Under the pieces are notes generated by a model. It was given only the letters and a program-made list of their open reading frames with translations, made no database searches and was not told where the DNA came from. DNA of 64,000 bases, from positions 21,222,285 to 21,286,284 of the forward strand of contig WARS01000036.1 of assembly GCA_008933995.1 (NCBI GenBank), in the 5' to 3' direction. This document shows positions 22,902 to 35,497 of this stretch, piece after piece (positions within the stretch are counted from its first letter, which is position 1; each line of letters starts with the position of its first letter). This DNA is from Datnioides undecimradiatus. Taxonomy: Eukaryota > Chordata > Actinopteri > Lobotiformes > Datnioididae. Position numbers and translations under genes: made by a program.

Positions 22902-24540
22902 TCGGTTTACACAGAGCACAAAACGACAGGAGCGAGCAGTCCTGCACTCTTCCAACCCTCCACCCTGCTGAACGGCGGTTTATGCTGCGTGTGTGTGGAC
23001 AGTTTCATTTCAGAAACCGTTTTATAATTATTTAGTTGACGTATGCGAGTGCACTTTTTTTGTATATTTAAGCTCAAAAAAGATTCAAATCAAACAAACG
23101 GAAGAAGAAAAAAAGAAGTGTTAAAGCACCGAAGCAAGTTTGTCGTTTGCTCCGTTACTAAATGTTGACTGACCCCCGTTCATTCTCATTTTGGATGCCA
23201 ACACGTTAAAGTTGTATCTGTAAGAGTTTGTCTTCACTTTTTGCATGCTTGTGTTTTGAGGTAGATGTGCGCACTCTTACGACTCCACGCGGCGCTCGCC
23301 GGAGCCCCCTGCAGGCCGAGCGGAGGCCGGGTGGAGAAGACGACGTTAAAACAAACAAAAAACAACAAAAACAAGGAGAGATGCTTATTTTTATATACGA
23401 ACCTTAAAATTAGTGTTTTTGTTTTTGTGTTTCCTGTTTTGTAAGGAATATTTATGTACAGATTCATAATTAAAGCTAGCGACCCTGTTTTCCAGGGTTC
23501 TTTGAAGTTTTCTAAAAAACTGAAAAATGTTAATTGATTGAACGCTGAGGAAAAAAACTCTATTTAAAATTGGTTTTAAACTCACGACGACGACTAACAA
23601 GGCCTTACCTGCGCTCTTTTCTAAACGATCTCACTGAGAAGAAGCACAAAAACACGTCTGACCCTTTTTTTGTGAAATTGGTCAAAAAGACACTAAAGAG
23701 CAGGACACCCGAGCGCTCCTGCAAAGCATTGTGGGTGACCCCCCCCCCCCCTCCCCCCACAGGGGCTTCCTGCAGTGCTCAGATTAGTTTTTACCCTGAT
23801 TGTGTATAACATTCATTAGTCTTTTAATCATTCTCGCCGTAGCAGCAGCAGCGTAGAGGCGTCACTTTCAAATGCACAATCCAGAACACTATGCTGATCA
23901 CACAATCACAGGAGTTCAGAGCCCCGGAGGGAGAGGGCGGCGGCAACGACGGCAGTCAGGGTGTGAGGCAGCACCTCCCCCCTCCCTCCTCCTCCTCCCC
24001 CGTCCTCTCCATCATCACCCGGAAGCAGTGGACTATTTGCACGCATTAACTTTTATTTATGTACATGCTACTGCGCTGGAAACAAAGAGCAGTGGGACAG
24101 TTGGACTTCGTGCTGGTTGCCTGAAGGACTGAGACTGAGCGGCCTCTGTCGCCCCCCTGGCCCCCCCACCCTCACCCCCTCTTCACTACAGGTTGTAGTG
24201 AATGGTCCCGTGTGTCCTCATCAACACGCTGATCTGTGCTCAGGCTGGGGTGCCTCCTGTTTCATCTGTGATCTTGTACTGTACATCAGTCTGTCAGTAG
24301 TTGCAGTGACCTGGTTTGTAAAGTTGAGACTTGAATGGTTCATGTCATGCAGCCTGAGGCGGGAGGAGGGGGGCAGGAGGGGGCAGGGAGGGGAGGGTGT
24401 GTGCCGTGGCCGTGGCCGGACCCTCGCTGAGCTCTCGGCTCCTCACTCGCGTCTTGTTTTTGCTTTTTATGAGGCGTTCTCTCTTCTCTCGTCTGTTTTG
24501 CCTTAGAGCTTTCTATTTTGGAATAAACGATGCCTAACTC
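22764..24540 (+). other. pknox1 3' UTR
   Basis: Follows the TAG at 22761-22763. It contains a (CA)n/(CG)n run at 22862-22901, A-rich stretches near 23070-23120, ATTAAA near 23470, a C-run near 23740, and a canonical AATAAA at 24522-24527 just before a T-poor, CT-rich end. No other gene is seen on either strand. Confidence 0.65.
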
Positions 24541-24601
24541 TCTGCCGTGCACGACTCCTCTCTGCTCCGCCACACGCTCTGCGCTTGGCCCCGCTGGGAG
24601 T

Positions 24602-24610
24602 CTGTGTGCG

Positions 24611-24645
<35 letters not shown>

Positions 24646-24698
24646 GTGCGTGTGTGTGTGTGTGCGTGTGTGTGTGTGTGCGTGTGTGTGTGTGTGTG
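24602..24698. repeat. (GT)n microsatellite with GC interruptions
   Basis: An interrupted (GT)n/(GC) run of about 97 bp between the pknox1 poly(A) signal and the tmprss3 3' end. The rest of 24700-25396 is the convergent intergenic gap; on the minus strand an AATAAA at 24859-24864 could end tmprss3. Confidence 0.9.
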
Positions 24699-25396
24699 GT
24701 TTTTGGATCACGTGTGGAAACAGTGAGGATCCAGCGAGGAGGAGAAACAGGGTCAGTTCGCTGAGCTGAGGGACAAGCGGTTCAGAGCCTCTTCTCTCTG
24801 AAAGGCAACAGACAAATGATGATTTAACAAACATGAAACTCACAAAACAGGCCATGCTTTTATTTTGAAAGTCCCTACAAACAGCACACATGCACAAACA
24901 AATGATGCAGGAGTGTTTTCAGACGTTTGAATAAGATGTGAAATGTGTTTGATTTCTGCGTGAATTTCAGGGGAAATCAGGATTCAAGGAGGTCAAACTG
25001 TGAAGATCTCCGTCTGATTAAAGACTGCGGTCAAGTTTCAGCGGAGACTTCGTGGAAACAAAGGCCCCAGTTTGTTCAGTCACATCTGAAAGCCAGCGTG
25101 GTGTCAGGTGGACCATTTCACCGCTTGTTGTTTAAGGTCAGTCGGACTCCAGCAGCCGCCAGCTGCTGCACTCCGACTCCACGACGGAGGAGAACCAGCT
25201 GTCGGCTCGACGTCACGCAGGGAGGTCACCGACAGCTGGTGCTAACTGAGCCCAGCGAGGACGTCTGCTGCAGCTCCACGTCTGCTGCAGCTCCACGTCT
25301 GCTCTTTCATTAATCAAAGAGCGATGAAGTTTGTGTTTGAGGCCGTTTGCCAGTTTTTCCTACTTAAAGTCAGGACACGTGGTACCTGAACGCATC

Positions 25397-28300
25397 CTAC
25401 GCTGATGTAAGAGTGTGGTGTGTGTCTGGTGTGGGACCGACCTCCATCTGCTGTCGGATCCAGCTGAGCGACTGTGTGATGCGAGTGTAGACGCCCGGCT
25501 TGTTCCTCACAGCGCAGCCAATTCCCCAGCTGGTCGCTCCAACCAGCTTCCATACGGACGAGTCCTCGCAGGCCAGAGGGCCGCCGCTGTCCCCCTGACG
25601 ACACACACACACACACACACAGGTGAACCAGGTGAGTCCTGAACATCATTATTCAGGCACAGGAGGCTTGACTCACTTCCTTCCGCTGCGTCATTTTAAT
25701 GTTTGAAGTATTTTAGCAAATCTATAATCCCACTGACTTTTATTTTACACCTAAACTGAAAATAAACGTAACGTCTGTGTCTGGCTAAAGGAAACTGGTC
25801 TGAGCACCTGACAGGAGTCGATCCCTCCCTCCAGGTACCCTGCACAGATCATCCAGGATGAGATGAAGCCGTGGTAGACCTGTGGCTGGTTGCAGGTCTT
25901 GGTGGAGAGCAGCGGCACCATGGCCGAGCGCAGCACCACGCTCTTCTCACCTGCAGGAAACAGAACCCGTCGTCTCAGGGGCGTGCACCTGTGTCACGCG
26001 GTTGGATCAGCTGATCACACTCACCGTCCACCTCAGTCGCTCCCCACCCGGAGATCCAGCACATGGTGCCCTCCTCGAACTCCTCCCCGTGGTTGGGAAG
26101 GCAGATGGGCTCCACGAGGCCTAAACAGGAGACCGTCAGTGAAAATGATGAAGCTCAGAGCGCAGGAAACCTGAAACCTGATTGGCCAACACATTAACCA
26201 GGCAGCCGGCTCACTGTCAGCAAACATGGAGGGTGAAGCGGCTCTTAAACGCCGCAGATGGCCCGAGTGATCGTGTCTCTGCGGGTTCTGGATGAAATGC
26301 ATGTTGTTTTGTGCTCGGCTTCATTAAATCACATGAACCATCTGTTTGAGCCGGTAAAGGCGAATACTCATCAATCCCAGATTAATAAATTAGAAACGGA
26401 CTCGTCTGCTGTTAGAAGCCGGATCTTAGCTGGAGGAGTTCTCGGCTGAGACGTCGTTACCGTTGAAATCCAGCGGCGTGGCCAGTCTCATGAGGGCGAT
26501 GTCATAGTTGAGTTTTTCGGACCTGTAGCGGGCGTGGTAGATGATCTGCTCCACAGCCAGAGACTGAGAGCTGTGGACCGGCTGCTCCGTCACGCCCACG
26601 TACACCGTCCACATGGAGGGGTCTGCAAAGCTGAGGGACACACAGAGGGGCGGACGTTACACCTGCAGGTCTGAGAGACGAGGACTCTGTGATTGGCTGG
26701 ATGTGAAGCAGGTGTGTGGAGGATTCAGTGACATCTGGTGGTGAAGTTTGCTCCACCTTCAGGTGTGTAGGAACACCTGGTTTGTCCATCCTGGGCTACT
26801 GTAGAAGCATCATTTCAAGCTAACGACACACAATGTTCATGTTTTCAGGTGATTAAAACACAATTCTAAATGTTTTAGTCCAGTTCTGCCTGATGAGCCC
26901 CTGAAAGCCTGCACACTGGACCTTAAAGCACACAATGAAATGAAAGACTGAGAAAAAACCAGGTGATAAGACCTAAAATTATAAATATGATTATTATTTG
27001 CTTGGATACATTTAGTTATTTATCATATTTATTCAGCACTTTCTAGACTGTATTACATAACTTATGCGGTTAAAGCAGTCTGCAGTTAGGATAAGTTGCA
27101 GAACAGGAAGTTGCATCACTTCCTGTTTTCCTCTGAAAACGAGCATCAGCACACTGCAGGTGTTTACATGAAGATACAACGGCAACAATAGCAACAACGA
27201 CAACACTTTGAGCAGAGGAAATGAGAGAGAAGCTGAACAGGTGAAGTGAGACGTAACTCCAGAGGGTGGAGGAGAGGACGGTGGAGATGCAGTGGTGTCG
27301 ACATCCTGCAGCCGCGTCATCGAGCAAACAACATTTAATTCATAATCACGAGTTGAAGCAAATAAAACTGATTCTGTTTAAGTTACAGTGAATTTCCCAG
27401 CATGCACCAGGAGTCTGAGCCTTTCAGCCCTGAGCAGCGTCTGCAGGATGTTGTGCAGAGGTTTCATTACCTCTGAAACACCTTTAATTAGCTTTAATTA
27501 GCAACGACACACAAATTAACTGTGCAGCACAACACGTCATATGCAGCTGAGTCCGACTCACCCAAACACGCAGTGCGCAGCGGTGAGGATCCAGCGTGAC
27601 GTCACAATGGAGCCTCCGCACACATGCTCGCTGTTGTAGTGGAGGCTGACCTGCCAGGGGAACTGACCCGGCCTGGAGATGTTCCCGCCCACGATGCGCG
27701 TGGTGTAGCGAGGCCTGGTGCCGCACTCTGAGGACAGACGGGCGCAGGCGTCACATCCGGGGCGAGCGTACAAACGCAAGCACTGACTCGGGAGCACTGG
27801 ATTCCCAGCATGCACTGCTGCAGGTCAGTTTGTCTCTGAGAGCTGGTGTCAGCCCTGTGAACACCTGATACGTCTGACCTGCACACGTTCAGTGTCACAC
27901 CTCGCTGATGCTCATGAGAATGATCAGAATCAGCCCTCATGACATCATCGGGGTCGTTTCCTGTGACCCCTTTGTGTTAAGAGTAACATAATGCTCCAGA
28001 CTCATTTATTTCTTTTACAGTCTGTTTTTTATTTTCACTTTTATTATTATTGATTATTGATTGACACTCATGTTCGTTTTCATTAACGCTCTTTCAGTGT
28101 TGACAGGTTTAAATTGGTGCACTGGCCCTTTAAAGATTGTAAATGATGCAAATGATCAAGTTTCAATATCAAACATCACAAGTGCACAAGTTGAACCCTC
28201 GTTCATGCACAAACACACACAGGGTTCACATCTGATATAAGAAATCCTCACACACAAACATGCGTGCAGGGCATGCAGGAAACCACACGTGCAGCTCTGC

Positions 28301-29720
28301 AGCGTCTTCTCTCACCCAGACATTTCAGAGTGGTCACCATCCCCGAGCTGCACTGAGTCTTACTGTGGTGACAGGAAGTGGAGGTCAGAGTCATGTGACC
28401 AGAGGACGTACTCAGATCTTTAAATTCAGTAACAGTAACGAGAGTGAAGAAGTACTCGAGTAAACATCCTGCAGCCACAGATTCACTTAAATAAACATAA
28501 CATTAATTACTCATTATTAATGTTTATTATGTGACTATCATTAATATTGCTGTATTCATGTGTTTAACAGTAATAGTATTAAGTATCTTAAACACTAAAG
28601 AGGATCAGTAATGTCTGATCTTAATATTTCAGACTGAATAATAATTTACTTATTAATTTTTTATAATTAATCAGAATAATTAATCTGCAAATAACTGAAA
28701 TTATGATATAAATGTGGTGGATCAGCAGCAGAAAGTAGCAAAAAATGGAAATACTCAAGTAAAGTTCAAGTAACTCGAAATTCAGATGTGCAGTACTTGA
28801 GTAAATGTACTTAGTTACTTCCCTTCACTGGTTTTAAAACTGTATTTTTTAATTTTGCAAGAGAAACGAAGATTAAACCACCTGCAGTGAAATGTGATCA
28901 GTCTCTGTGATCGGCTTCACTTCCTGTCTGTGGCGTCACCGCCTCCTCTCTGTGCATGTGTCAGTGTTGTGTTTGTGTGTCAGCTTCATAAACTGACTCT
29001 GGATCAGCTGTAAGCATCCCACGCTGCTGCACCACTTCACATGACCGCAGCTTTTGTGGCACAAAGTTCTCGACTGTAGCAGCTGAAAATCATTTCGTGC
29101 CTTCAATCTCTAGCTCAGTTACGTGATGTCTCACACAGTTTCTACCTGAAGGTCGTGGCGTTCTGCAGCTTGATGAACTGCGACTGGTTCAGGCTGATGG
29201 ACACCAGGTTGGACTTGAGCTCCTGCTCAACGGAGGTCAGAAAGATGAAGAAGGACTCCACGTACCTGAGGGACACACACACCGTTACACATGATCGTCC
29301 ATGAAGGAGACAACTTCCTGTGATCAGCTGATCGGCCAACAGAACCTGGAGTATCCGAGCTGCCGGCACGCAGAGACCCCCAGCGAGTTAGTCCAACCCT
29401 CTGAACACACCGTCCTCCAGACTCCACCTCTCTGCACCTGCAGGACGGCGCTCCGCCCACTCAGACGCACTGACAGAGAGACAGTCAGAGAGAGAGACAC
29501 ATGGAAACACTCAGACAGGCCGACAGGTGTTAGTGTATGTTTATGTCTGTGTGTTATGTGTGTGTGTGTGTTATGTGTGTGTTAGTGTGTGTGTCTCACC
29601 ACAGCCAAGCTCATCCTCCCCGTTGTCACAGTTCACGTCTCCGTCGCACTGAGCGGACGCACTGATGCATTTAGCTGACAAGCCGCAACGAAACTTCCCC
29701 ACGCAGCTCAGACCCACTGA

Positions 29721-29765
<45 letters not shown>

Positions 29766-32700
29766 AGTCTGCACACCTGATTCACATGTAATCTGTATTT
29801 GTCACCCGTTGCCTGATAACAACACTCAGGCTGCGTGTGGTCGAGCTGCAGTCGAACCGTGTGATTTCAGCTCATCTGATCTCTCCGACGTGTGAACTGT
29901 CACATGATCCAGCTACAATTTGACACCAGTTACTCCGCAACCCTGTTTGTGTGATTGCTGAGCTCCAGGAAGTCAGGTAACTACCCGGAAAGTCTCATGT
30001 AGTTGTTTAGAAGGCTGTGTGAGCGACAGCAGAGCGAGCGACGAGTGACGGCACATCGAGTTTTAATTTGACTGAACCAGATTCGTCCGAAGGCCCATTG
30101 TTCCAAAAAAATATGCAAAACACACTCTTCATTTGTTTTTGTTCTTTGTCTAAATGGACATGCAGGAAGAGATGAAGTCAGGTGACCTATGTTGTCATGG
30201 TAACAATAATTAACACAAAGCTAAAACGGTGACAGTTTGATGAAGTTTCGTGTGTAAATTGGCGAGCAGTGGCAAGCAGTGGCACTTCTGAGCGTTTTTT
30301 TTCACACTAATGACGCGGTACTGCTAGCTGTTAGCTAACAGTTAGCTGCGCTGTTTAGCTAGCTACGTCTCAAGTGTTTTCCTGCTAAAACATCCTCAGA
30401 TTTACCAGAATGCAAAGTGGGAAAAGCAGATTCAGATGAAAGCAGTATCATCTCAGTTCATACGTAAAGCTACGTCAGTTAAGTGTTGTATGAAAACTGG
30501 TGATGTCACGGTGTATTTTGGACCAACGGGACTTAGTGGAGGTGGGATTTTGGTGTCAGAATAAGAAGCTGACAGACAAACAGGCTTCGGTCCAAAATGA
30601 TACGGCACTGCTAATAGTTAGCTAAAACCGTTAATTAGCTACACTGTTTAGCTAGCTAAGTCTTAGGTTGTTTCCCAGCTAACGCATCATCAGAACTCCC
30701 AGAATGAATGAAAGATATGTCATTAAAGTTTCGTATGAACGTTCGTGATATCAGAGTGTTTTTTAGGAACACTTTTTGGTAAAGATATGTGAGTTAACAA
30801 TGAATGAAAATCTGTTATACCAGAGTTTATTTTTAGGGTAACTGGACTCAGAGCAGTAGGACTTTTGTCATGGTTCTGTGTTGAGTTTGTTTTGCTGTTT
30901 TATTTTGAAAAGTTTTTCCCTTGTGTGTTTCTGTCTGCTTGTTTCCGGTTTCTTGATTAGTTGATTGGTCTCACCTGTGTCTCGTTTGCCTGCCCCCACC
31001 TGTCTATTTAAGTTATGTCATTGCCTTTGTTCTCTGTTGGTTCGTTGGTTGTTGTTGTATTAGTCTCCATGTTCCTGCCTCGATTCCTTGTGGTTCCCTG
31101 CGTGTGCTTTAAGACTTTGGTTTTCTGGTTTTTGGATTTTTGGACTTTGCTTTTGTGTCACACTTGGGTTGATTACCTGGCTCTCGACCCTGCCTGCCGT
31201 GACTACCCGTAAGCCTGTGCCCTGAAATAAACTCTTTAAATATCTTTGGCCCCCTTGTTGGTGTCTGCATTTGGGTCCTGCTCTCTCCTGTAACCCGGCC
31301 TTGACAACTTTGGCTTTTGGAGTAACAAGCTGTTAGACAGATGGGCTGTTGGTCCAGTGGGACGGCTACAACAGTCCATTAGCTACGCACAGCAAGCTGT
31401 TTCCCCACCGAAACATCATCAACATTCCCAGTTTAAATGCAGGTTCAGATGAACGGAGATTTACATGAAAGTGATAGTGTATTTTTGGAAGGACAGGACT
31501 TTGAAGCAGTGGGATTTTGGTTTTGGAGTAACGAGTTGCAAGAATTAAATTGTTTATCTTTTAAATCACCACCAATAATCCCAGAATGCAAAGCTGGAAA
31601 TGTTTAAGACATGTATTATAATCTCGTAAAACTAAATAGAAAACAGTTGAATCACGTATGAAGTTTTGTTTTAACCTGTTAAAGTGTATTTTTGGAAGAA
31701 CAGGACTCCGGCGCACTGGGACCTTGGTTTCAGAATAACAAGCTGTTAGATAAACGGTCTTTCAATCCAGGGGGACATTCTTCCGAAGGTGCAGATTCAG
31801 ATGAAAGGAATACAGTCCAAGCTGTAGAAGTAAAGATGGCCGACAGAGTATCAGAGGGAAACTGACACGATGACTCCTCACATACTAACTCTCTTTTCAA
31901 ACGACCATCACATTAAAGCCGTCAGTCGAAGTGTTGCGACCTTGTGCACGCTGCCTGCATGGAGTAGGTGGGATCTAAATTGTGTAACAGGTAAGGGCCT
32001 CATCAAATATGGATGGAGGAAAAGGCAGTCCATGCTACGGTGGCTCCATTCCTGCAAACAAAGGGGGACCAGGTTCACACGGGTGCTGAGCTCCTCACCT
32101 CCGAGACCGATGCCAAGAATGAGAGTGACGGCCACGACAACGCACAAGCTGATCAGCAGCTCGAGGCGGTGGGCCCACAGTCGGGTCTTCCAGCCCTTCT
32201 CCAGGTCGTCCTCTGTTGAGACAAAACGGTTCACGCTCAAAGCTCAAAGAGAAGATTATTACAGTCCATAGAGGAAAATCTATACAAATTCTCAGAGAAC
32301 AGACGTAAAACTTTAACAGAAACCACACAAATACATTAATTTTTAAAAAGATCAAGTGTTTCTGAGGGGAAAGTGACCAGGAAGCAACAAAGAGCTAAAA
32401 GCTGGAACATAGAAGTCAATGTGGGACAGATGTCGCTCCATTATCCTCGTAACACACCGTGACGGTCATCTCACATTTCAAGCAGATCCCACTGTAACTC
32501 TACCGCTGTGCAGTGACCTCCACATCACGCTGGAGCGCTCACCGTGGATAAACGGCTGCACCTTGGTGATTGGCATGGTGGGGCTGGGTGCAGACGGAGG
32601 TTTGGGCTCTTCCGGGTTGACAGGATTGTTCTCTGATTGGACGACAGCACCGAGGCTGCCCAGGGGGCTGACGATCAGCGTGTTGGGGGTCTCGACAGTG

Positions 32701-33876
32701 GGGAGGTCCTCCTCTGTCACCGATACCACCTCGATCTTGGAGGGGTCCGGTTGCTCAGGTGCCTCTGTCTTAAGTTCCTAAACGAGGGCAACAGAGAGGA
32801 AGATGATTCTCTGACAGATGGAGGCTTGTTTAAAAAGTTGCATCAACTGAGCAGATTGTGATATCAGAGACTTGAGTGTGAAAACCAGATCAAACTTTTG
32901 CTGTTCAGGATCAAGAGTGACTCTTTGGCCTCTCAGGTCTCCTAAATGTCAGTAATGTCTGGGTTGAACCCACATGATAAGGAAGATGTTGAAGGGTTCA
33001 GCATCTGCTCGAGTCGTCAACTGTGCAAAACACATCAGAGAACTAAAGAGTTGATGCAGGAAGTCCCAGAAAACCAGGTGAACTCAGGTCCTGGACGTTT
33101 CCCAGGTGGTGGAACAACAAGACTGTCCGCAGTCTCACCAACATACATGTCTAACACAGTGGACCTCCAGCCTGTCGCAAGAGCCTAACATCCTCAGTCA
33201 ATAAAGGCCCACATCTGTATTCAATCATGATCCTGATATAAGCCTGTTACGGTACGGTGGTGTTTTTAAAACCTTTGCATCATGTTGGAGCAAAATGTAG
33301 GTAAAAATAAAAATTCACCATCTGCCTCCATATTTTTACATCTAAAGCCATAATCGATCTAAAATAAATCAAATAAAAACTGATATCAAGTCTGTGTATT
33401 TGGAAGAAGAGCACATTTCTGTTTGGTGACAGTTTTTTGGGGTGTTAGATGAATATTTTTGCCTCCTGGAGCTTCTGAGACTCTGATCTGAGACCAACAA
33501 CTCTGAGCTCCAGCCGCTATTGTTCACCCAGTTCTGATAGGATGATTATTGTTATTGTTTATTCATCTGTTTGTTTCGTTAATCAGTGAATAATTCAGTG
33601 TATTAAAAGTAAAACAAATAGTAGTAAATGCTCCTAAAGCAGTGGATCAGTCCTCGGTCTGATGTGACTGGTTGTATGTGTTGAACTTACTGTTGGTGGA
33701 GTCGCTGAGTCAGCAGCGGCAGCAGCGTTGGCGGCGGGATCTGCTGTAGATGGAGGAGAAACGAGAGGATGAGTGGAGATCAGAGGAGAGAGAAGGAGGA
33801 GAGAGGCTGAAGGAAATTAGGAGAAGTCTGGAGGAGCTTAATCCGACGTACTGATCTCCACGAAGCTCTTCGTCAT
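25397..33876 (-). CDS. tmprss3: TMPRSS3-type type II transmembrane serine protease
   Basis: Thirteen exons: 33852..33876, 33691..33743, 32543..32777, 32099..32212, 29600..29716, 29346..29469, 29146..29265, 28316..28362, 27562..27727, 26461..26630, 26025..26120, 25808..25950 and 25397..25594 (535 residues; human TMPRSS3 454). Order: cytoplasmic tail of about 120 residues, one membrane segment (about 121-142, [20 protein letters not shown]), LDL-receptor class A module with six Cys and DNGEDE (about 147-181), SRCR domain (about 182-278), then trypsin domain. The activation site is TTR|IVGG (R289/I290). The triad is visible: H330 (LTAAHC), D377 (YDIALM), S473 (GDSGGP). D467 predicts cleavage after Lys/Arg. 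[13 protein letters not shown] and NKPGVYTR favour TMPRSS3 over its relatives. The long cytoplasmic tail is unlike human TMPRSS3. Paralogue (a or b) is not assigned. Confidence 0.92.
25601..25621. repeat. (CA)n microsatellite
   Basis: On the tmprss3 coding strand it reads (TG)n and lies about 5 nt upstream of the last exon's acceptor. Confidence 0.93.
28395..28835. mobile_element. Probable fish MITE remnant (AGTACTT/AGTAAA-rich ends)
   Basis: The left part has ACGTACTCAGATCTTTAAAT and the right end TACTTGAGTAAATGTACTTA followed by GTTACTT...CACTGG. These are inverted-repeat-like ends of a very common teleost repeat that I recall as a hAT-type MITE. It lies in tmprss3 intron 7. The centre is AT-rich with no coding capacity. 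Confidence 0.5.
28902..29014. repeat. Interspersed repeat (copy 2)
   Basis: Related to 119-275: shares CTTCACTTCCTGTCTGTGG, GTGTTGTGTTTGTGTGTCAG and TAAACTGACTCTGGATCAGC, with a short extra stretch in the middle. Confidence 0.6.
29723..29761. repeat. (CA)n microsatellite
   Basis: Sense-strand (TG)n about 6 nt upstream of the tmprss3 LDLRA exon acceptor. Confidence 0.95.
30240..31800. repeat. Degenerate tandem array in tmprss3 intron 4, interrupted by an LTR
   Basis: Phrases such as 'ccagaatg(c/a)a', 'gtgtatttttgga', 'gggattttggt' and 'agaataa(g/c)aagctg' recur at irregular spacing of roughly 200-300 bp (for example near 30515-30570, 30815-31340 with the LTR removed, 31480-31530 and 31685-31755). 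The family is unknown. No ORF is found. Confidence 0.6.
30866..31306 (+). mobile_element. Solo LTR of an LTR retrotransposon
   Basis: A 441-bp segment begins TGTCATGG and ends TTGACA, with TGTCA/TGACA termini. It contains a TATTTAAG TATA-like box near 31008 and AATAAA near 31226. It is flanked by an exact 5-bp direct repeat ACTTT (30861-30865 and 31307-31311). Removing it restores continuity of the host tandem-repeat phrase. No internal retroelement genes are present, so it is a solo LTR. The superfamily is not determined; gypsy-like is a guess. Confidence 0.75.
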
Positions 33877-35497
33877 CGTGCCATCGTCCAAACTCAGCAG
33901 CTTCTGTCAGAGACCATAACCCCCCAAAAACCCTTTATCCTCTTTTTCTGACTTCTTCTCTTTTATTCCAGTGTTCTCCCCGCTCTGACCGCCTGTCCTG
34001 CCTGCACTCTGGTACAAAGAGACACCTGAGCAGGTGAGTGCTGCCACTCGCTGCGGGAGGGATCAGGTGACCCTGCGCCGCAAAACGCTGCGGGTTAGAT
34101 TACAGACTCGTGTGTCCCGGCAGCGTCCAGGGTGGAAGAGGCAGGTGGAGGAGGAGCTGCTGCAGCCTCCAGCTGCTTCCTGTAAACAGGTGTTTCAATC
34201 ACAATCCAACAGGTACGAGGTTACCACAGCTGATCAATGTGTCAGCTGATCAGTGTGTGTTGTGATCAGTGTGTGTTGTGATCAGTGTGTGTGCTGATCA
34301 GTGTGTGTGCTGATCAATGTATCAGCTGATCAGTGTGTGTGCTGATCAGTGTGTGTGCTGATCAGTGTGTATTGTGATCAGTGTGTGTGCTGATCAGTGT
34401 GTGTTCTGATCAGTGTGTGTGCTGATCAGTGAGTGTGTGAGTGAAACAGAGCTTTTCTCTGTGACTGAGCAGCGACTCAGCAGCGATGTGACTCTACAAA
34501 GGCCAGAAGCCGCTTTCTGAAACACATCACTGTTTATTAAAACACCAGTACTTCTGCATTGTTTCAGCATTTTCGTGTTATAGTGTCTGGAAACCAAATT
34601 TAAAGCTTTTAAAATGTCTTTTTCAGACACAGCTCAGGTTTCATGTGACGTAATTACAGATATTTTGCTGTTAAAGTAAATTTCAACTTTCATTTTAATT
34701 TCATTTGTGTAGAAAAGTAGTTTTCGTGTAAACGATATGCTGATGATCAATGCTGTGAGCACCACGACTGAAAAAGAAAAGCAGAATCTAAAGAATCAAA
34801 TAATTGATCCTGAGAAACAGATGGATTCTTTTTGTCAAACTCTTGACATGTTGAATTGAATTGAACTGAATTGAATGTTGCCGAACGGCTTCACACCGCT
34901 GAGAGTTTTATTTTAAAAACTGGGTGGAACAGTCCTTTAAGTTCAACTTTCTTCATGTTTCAGCAAATTGACTGATCTGGAGCCTGGGCGTCAAACATGA
35001 CAGATTCATATCAGAGTAAATATCACAGCCGGCCATGTTAGCTACATTAGCTTGTTAGCCTGGCTAACGCCAAACCAGCTGGTGGATAATTATTAATAAT
35101 AAAAAATGTTTTAATTCAACTTTTCTTAATAAGTTTAAGTCTTTAACTCATCAAACATGAACTGAATGAATGTGTAAATCTGAAGCTCAACCCAAAGTGA
35201 TTATAAAAATAAATATTTTTATTTAACAGGACAATAAATAAAGATAAATAAATACGATGAATAAATACAGACTTTAAAACTATAAACCCTTAATCTTCCT
35301 TCACCTCTTCAAACATCCGTGTTTCTGGAACACAGAAGTTTAACTCATGTTAAAAATCGTTTTTTGGGGACAGTGGTTTGTTAATTTGGAGCTGCAGTTT
35401 CACGCAGGTGATCGGTGGCTGCACCAACGGAAACGATGCTAACGAGATGAGTCTGGCAGGAAAACGCTTAAAAATGAGGATCGGGAGGCTCCAAGTC
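33877..35497. other. tmprss3 upstream region
   Basis: Contains the tmprss3 promoter, a TGATCA minisatellite (34229-34441) and AT-rich DNA at 34600-35340. No gene is recognised. The 3' UTR of the FGF gene may extend into the right part. Confidence 0.5.
34229..34441. repeat. Minisatellite, unit about 16-18 bp, TGATCAGTGTGTGTGC
   Basis: About twelve units, each containing the palindrome TGATCA. It lies 350-560 bp upstream of the tmprss3 start codon. Confidence 0.93.

Noticed and set aside
23872-24506. Plus-strand ORFs of 86 and 129 codons downstream of pknox1
   Set aside because: They lie between the pknox1 stop and its AATAAA, have no recognisable domain and show biased composition. Best read as 3' UTR.
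32419-32861. Plus-strand ORFs of 120 and 74 codons
   Set aside because: They are antisense to tmprss3 exon 3, whose minus-strand frame joins its neighbours with matching phases.
34229-34441. Regular short repeats that could suggest a CRISPR array
   Set aside because: The units are contiguous with no unique spacers, in a vertebrate genome. They are minisatellites.
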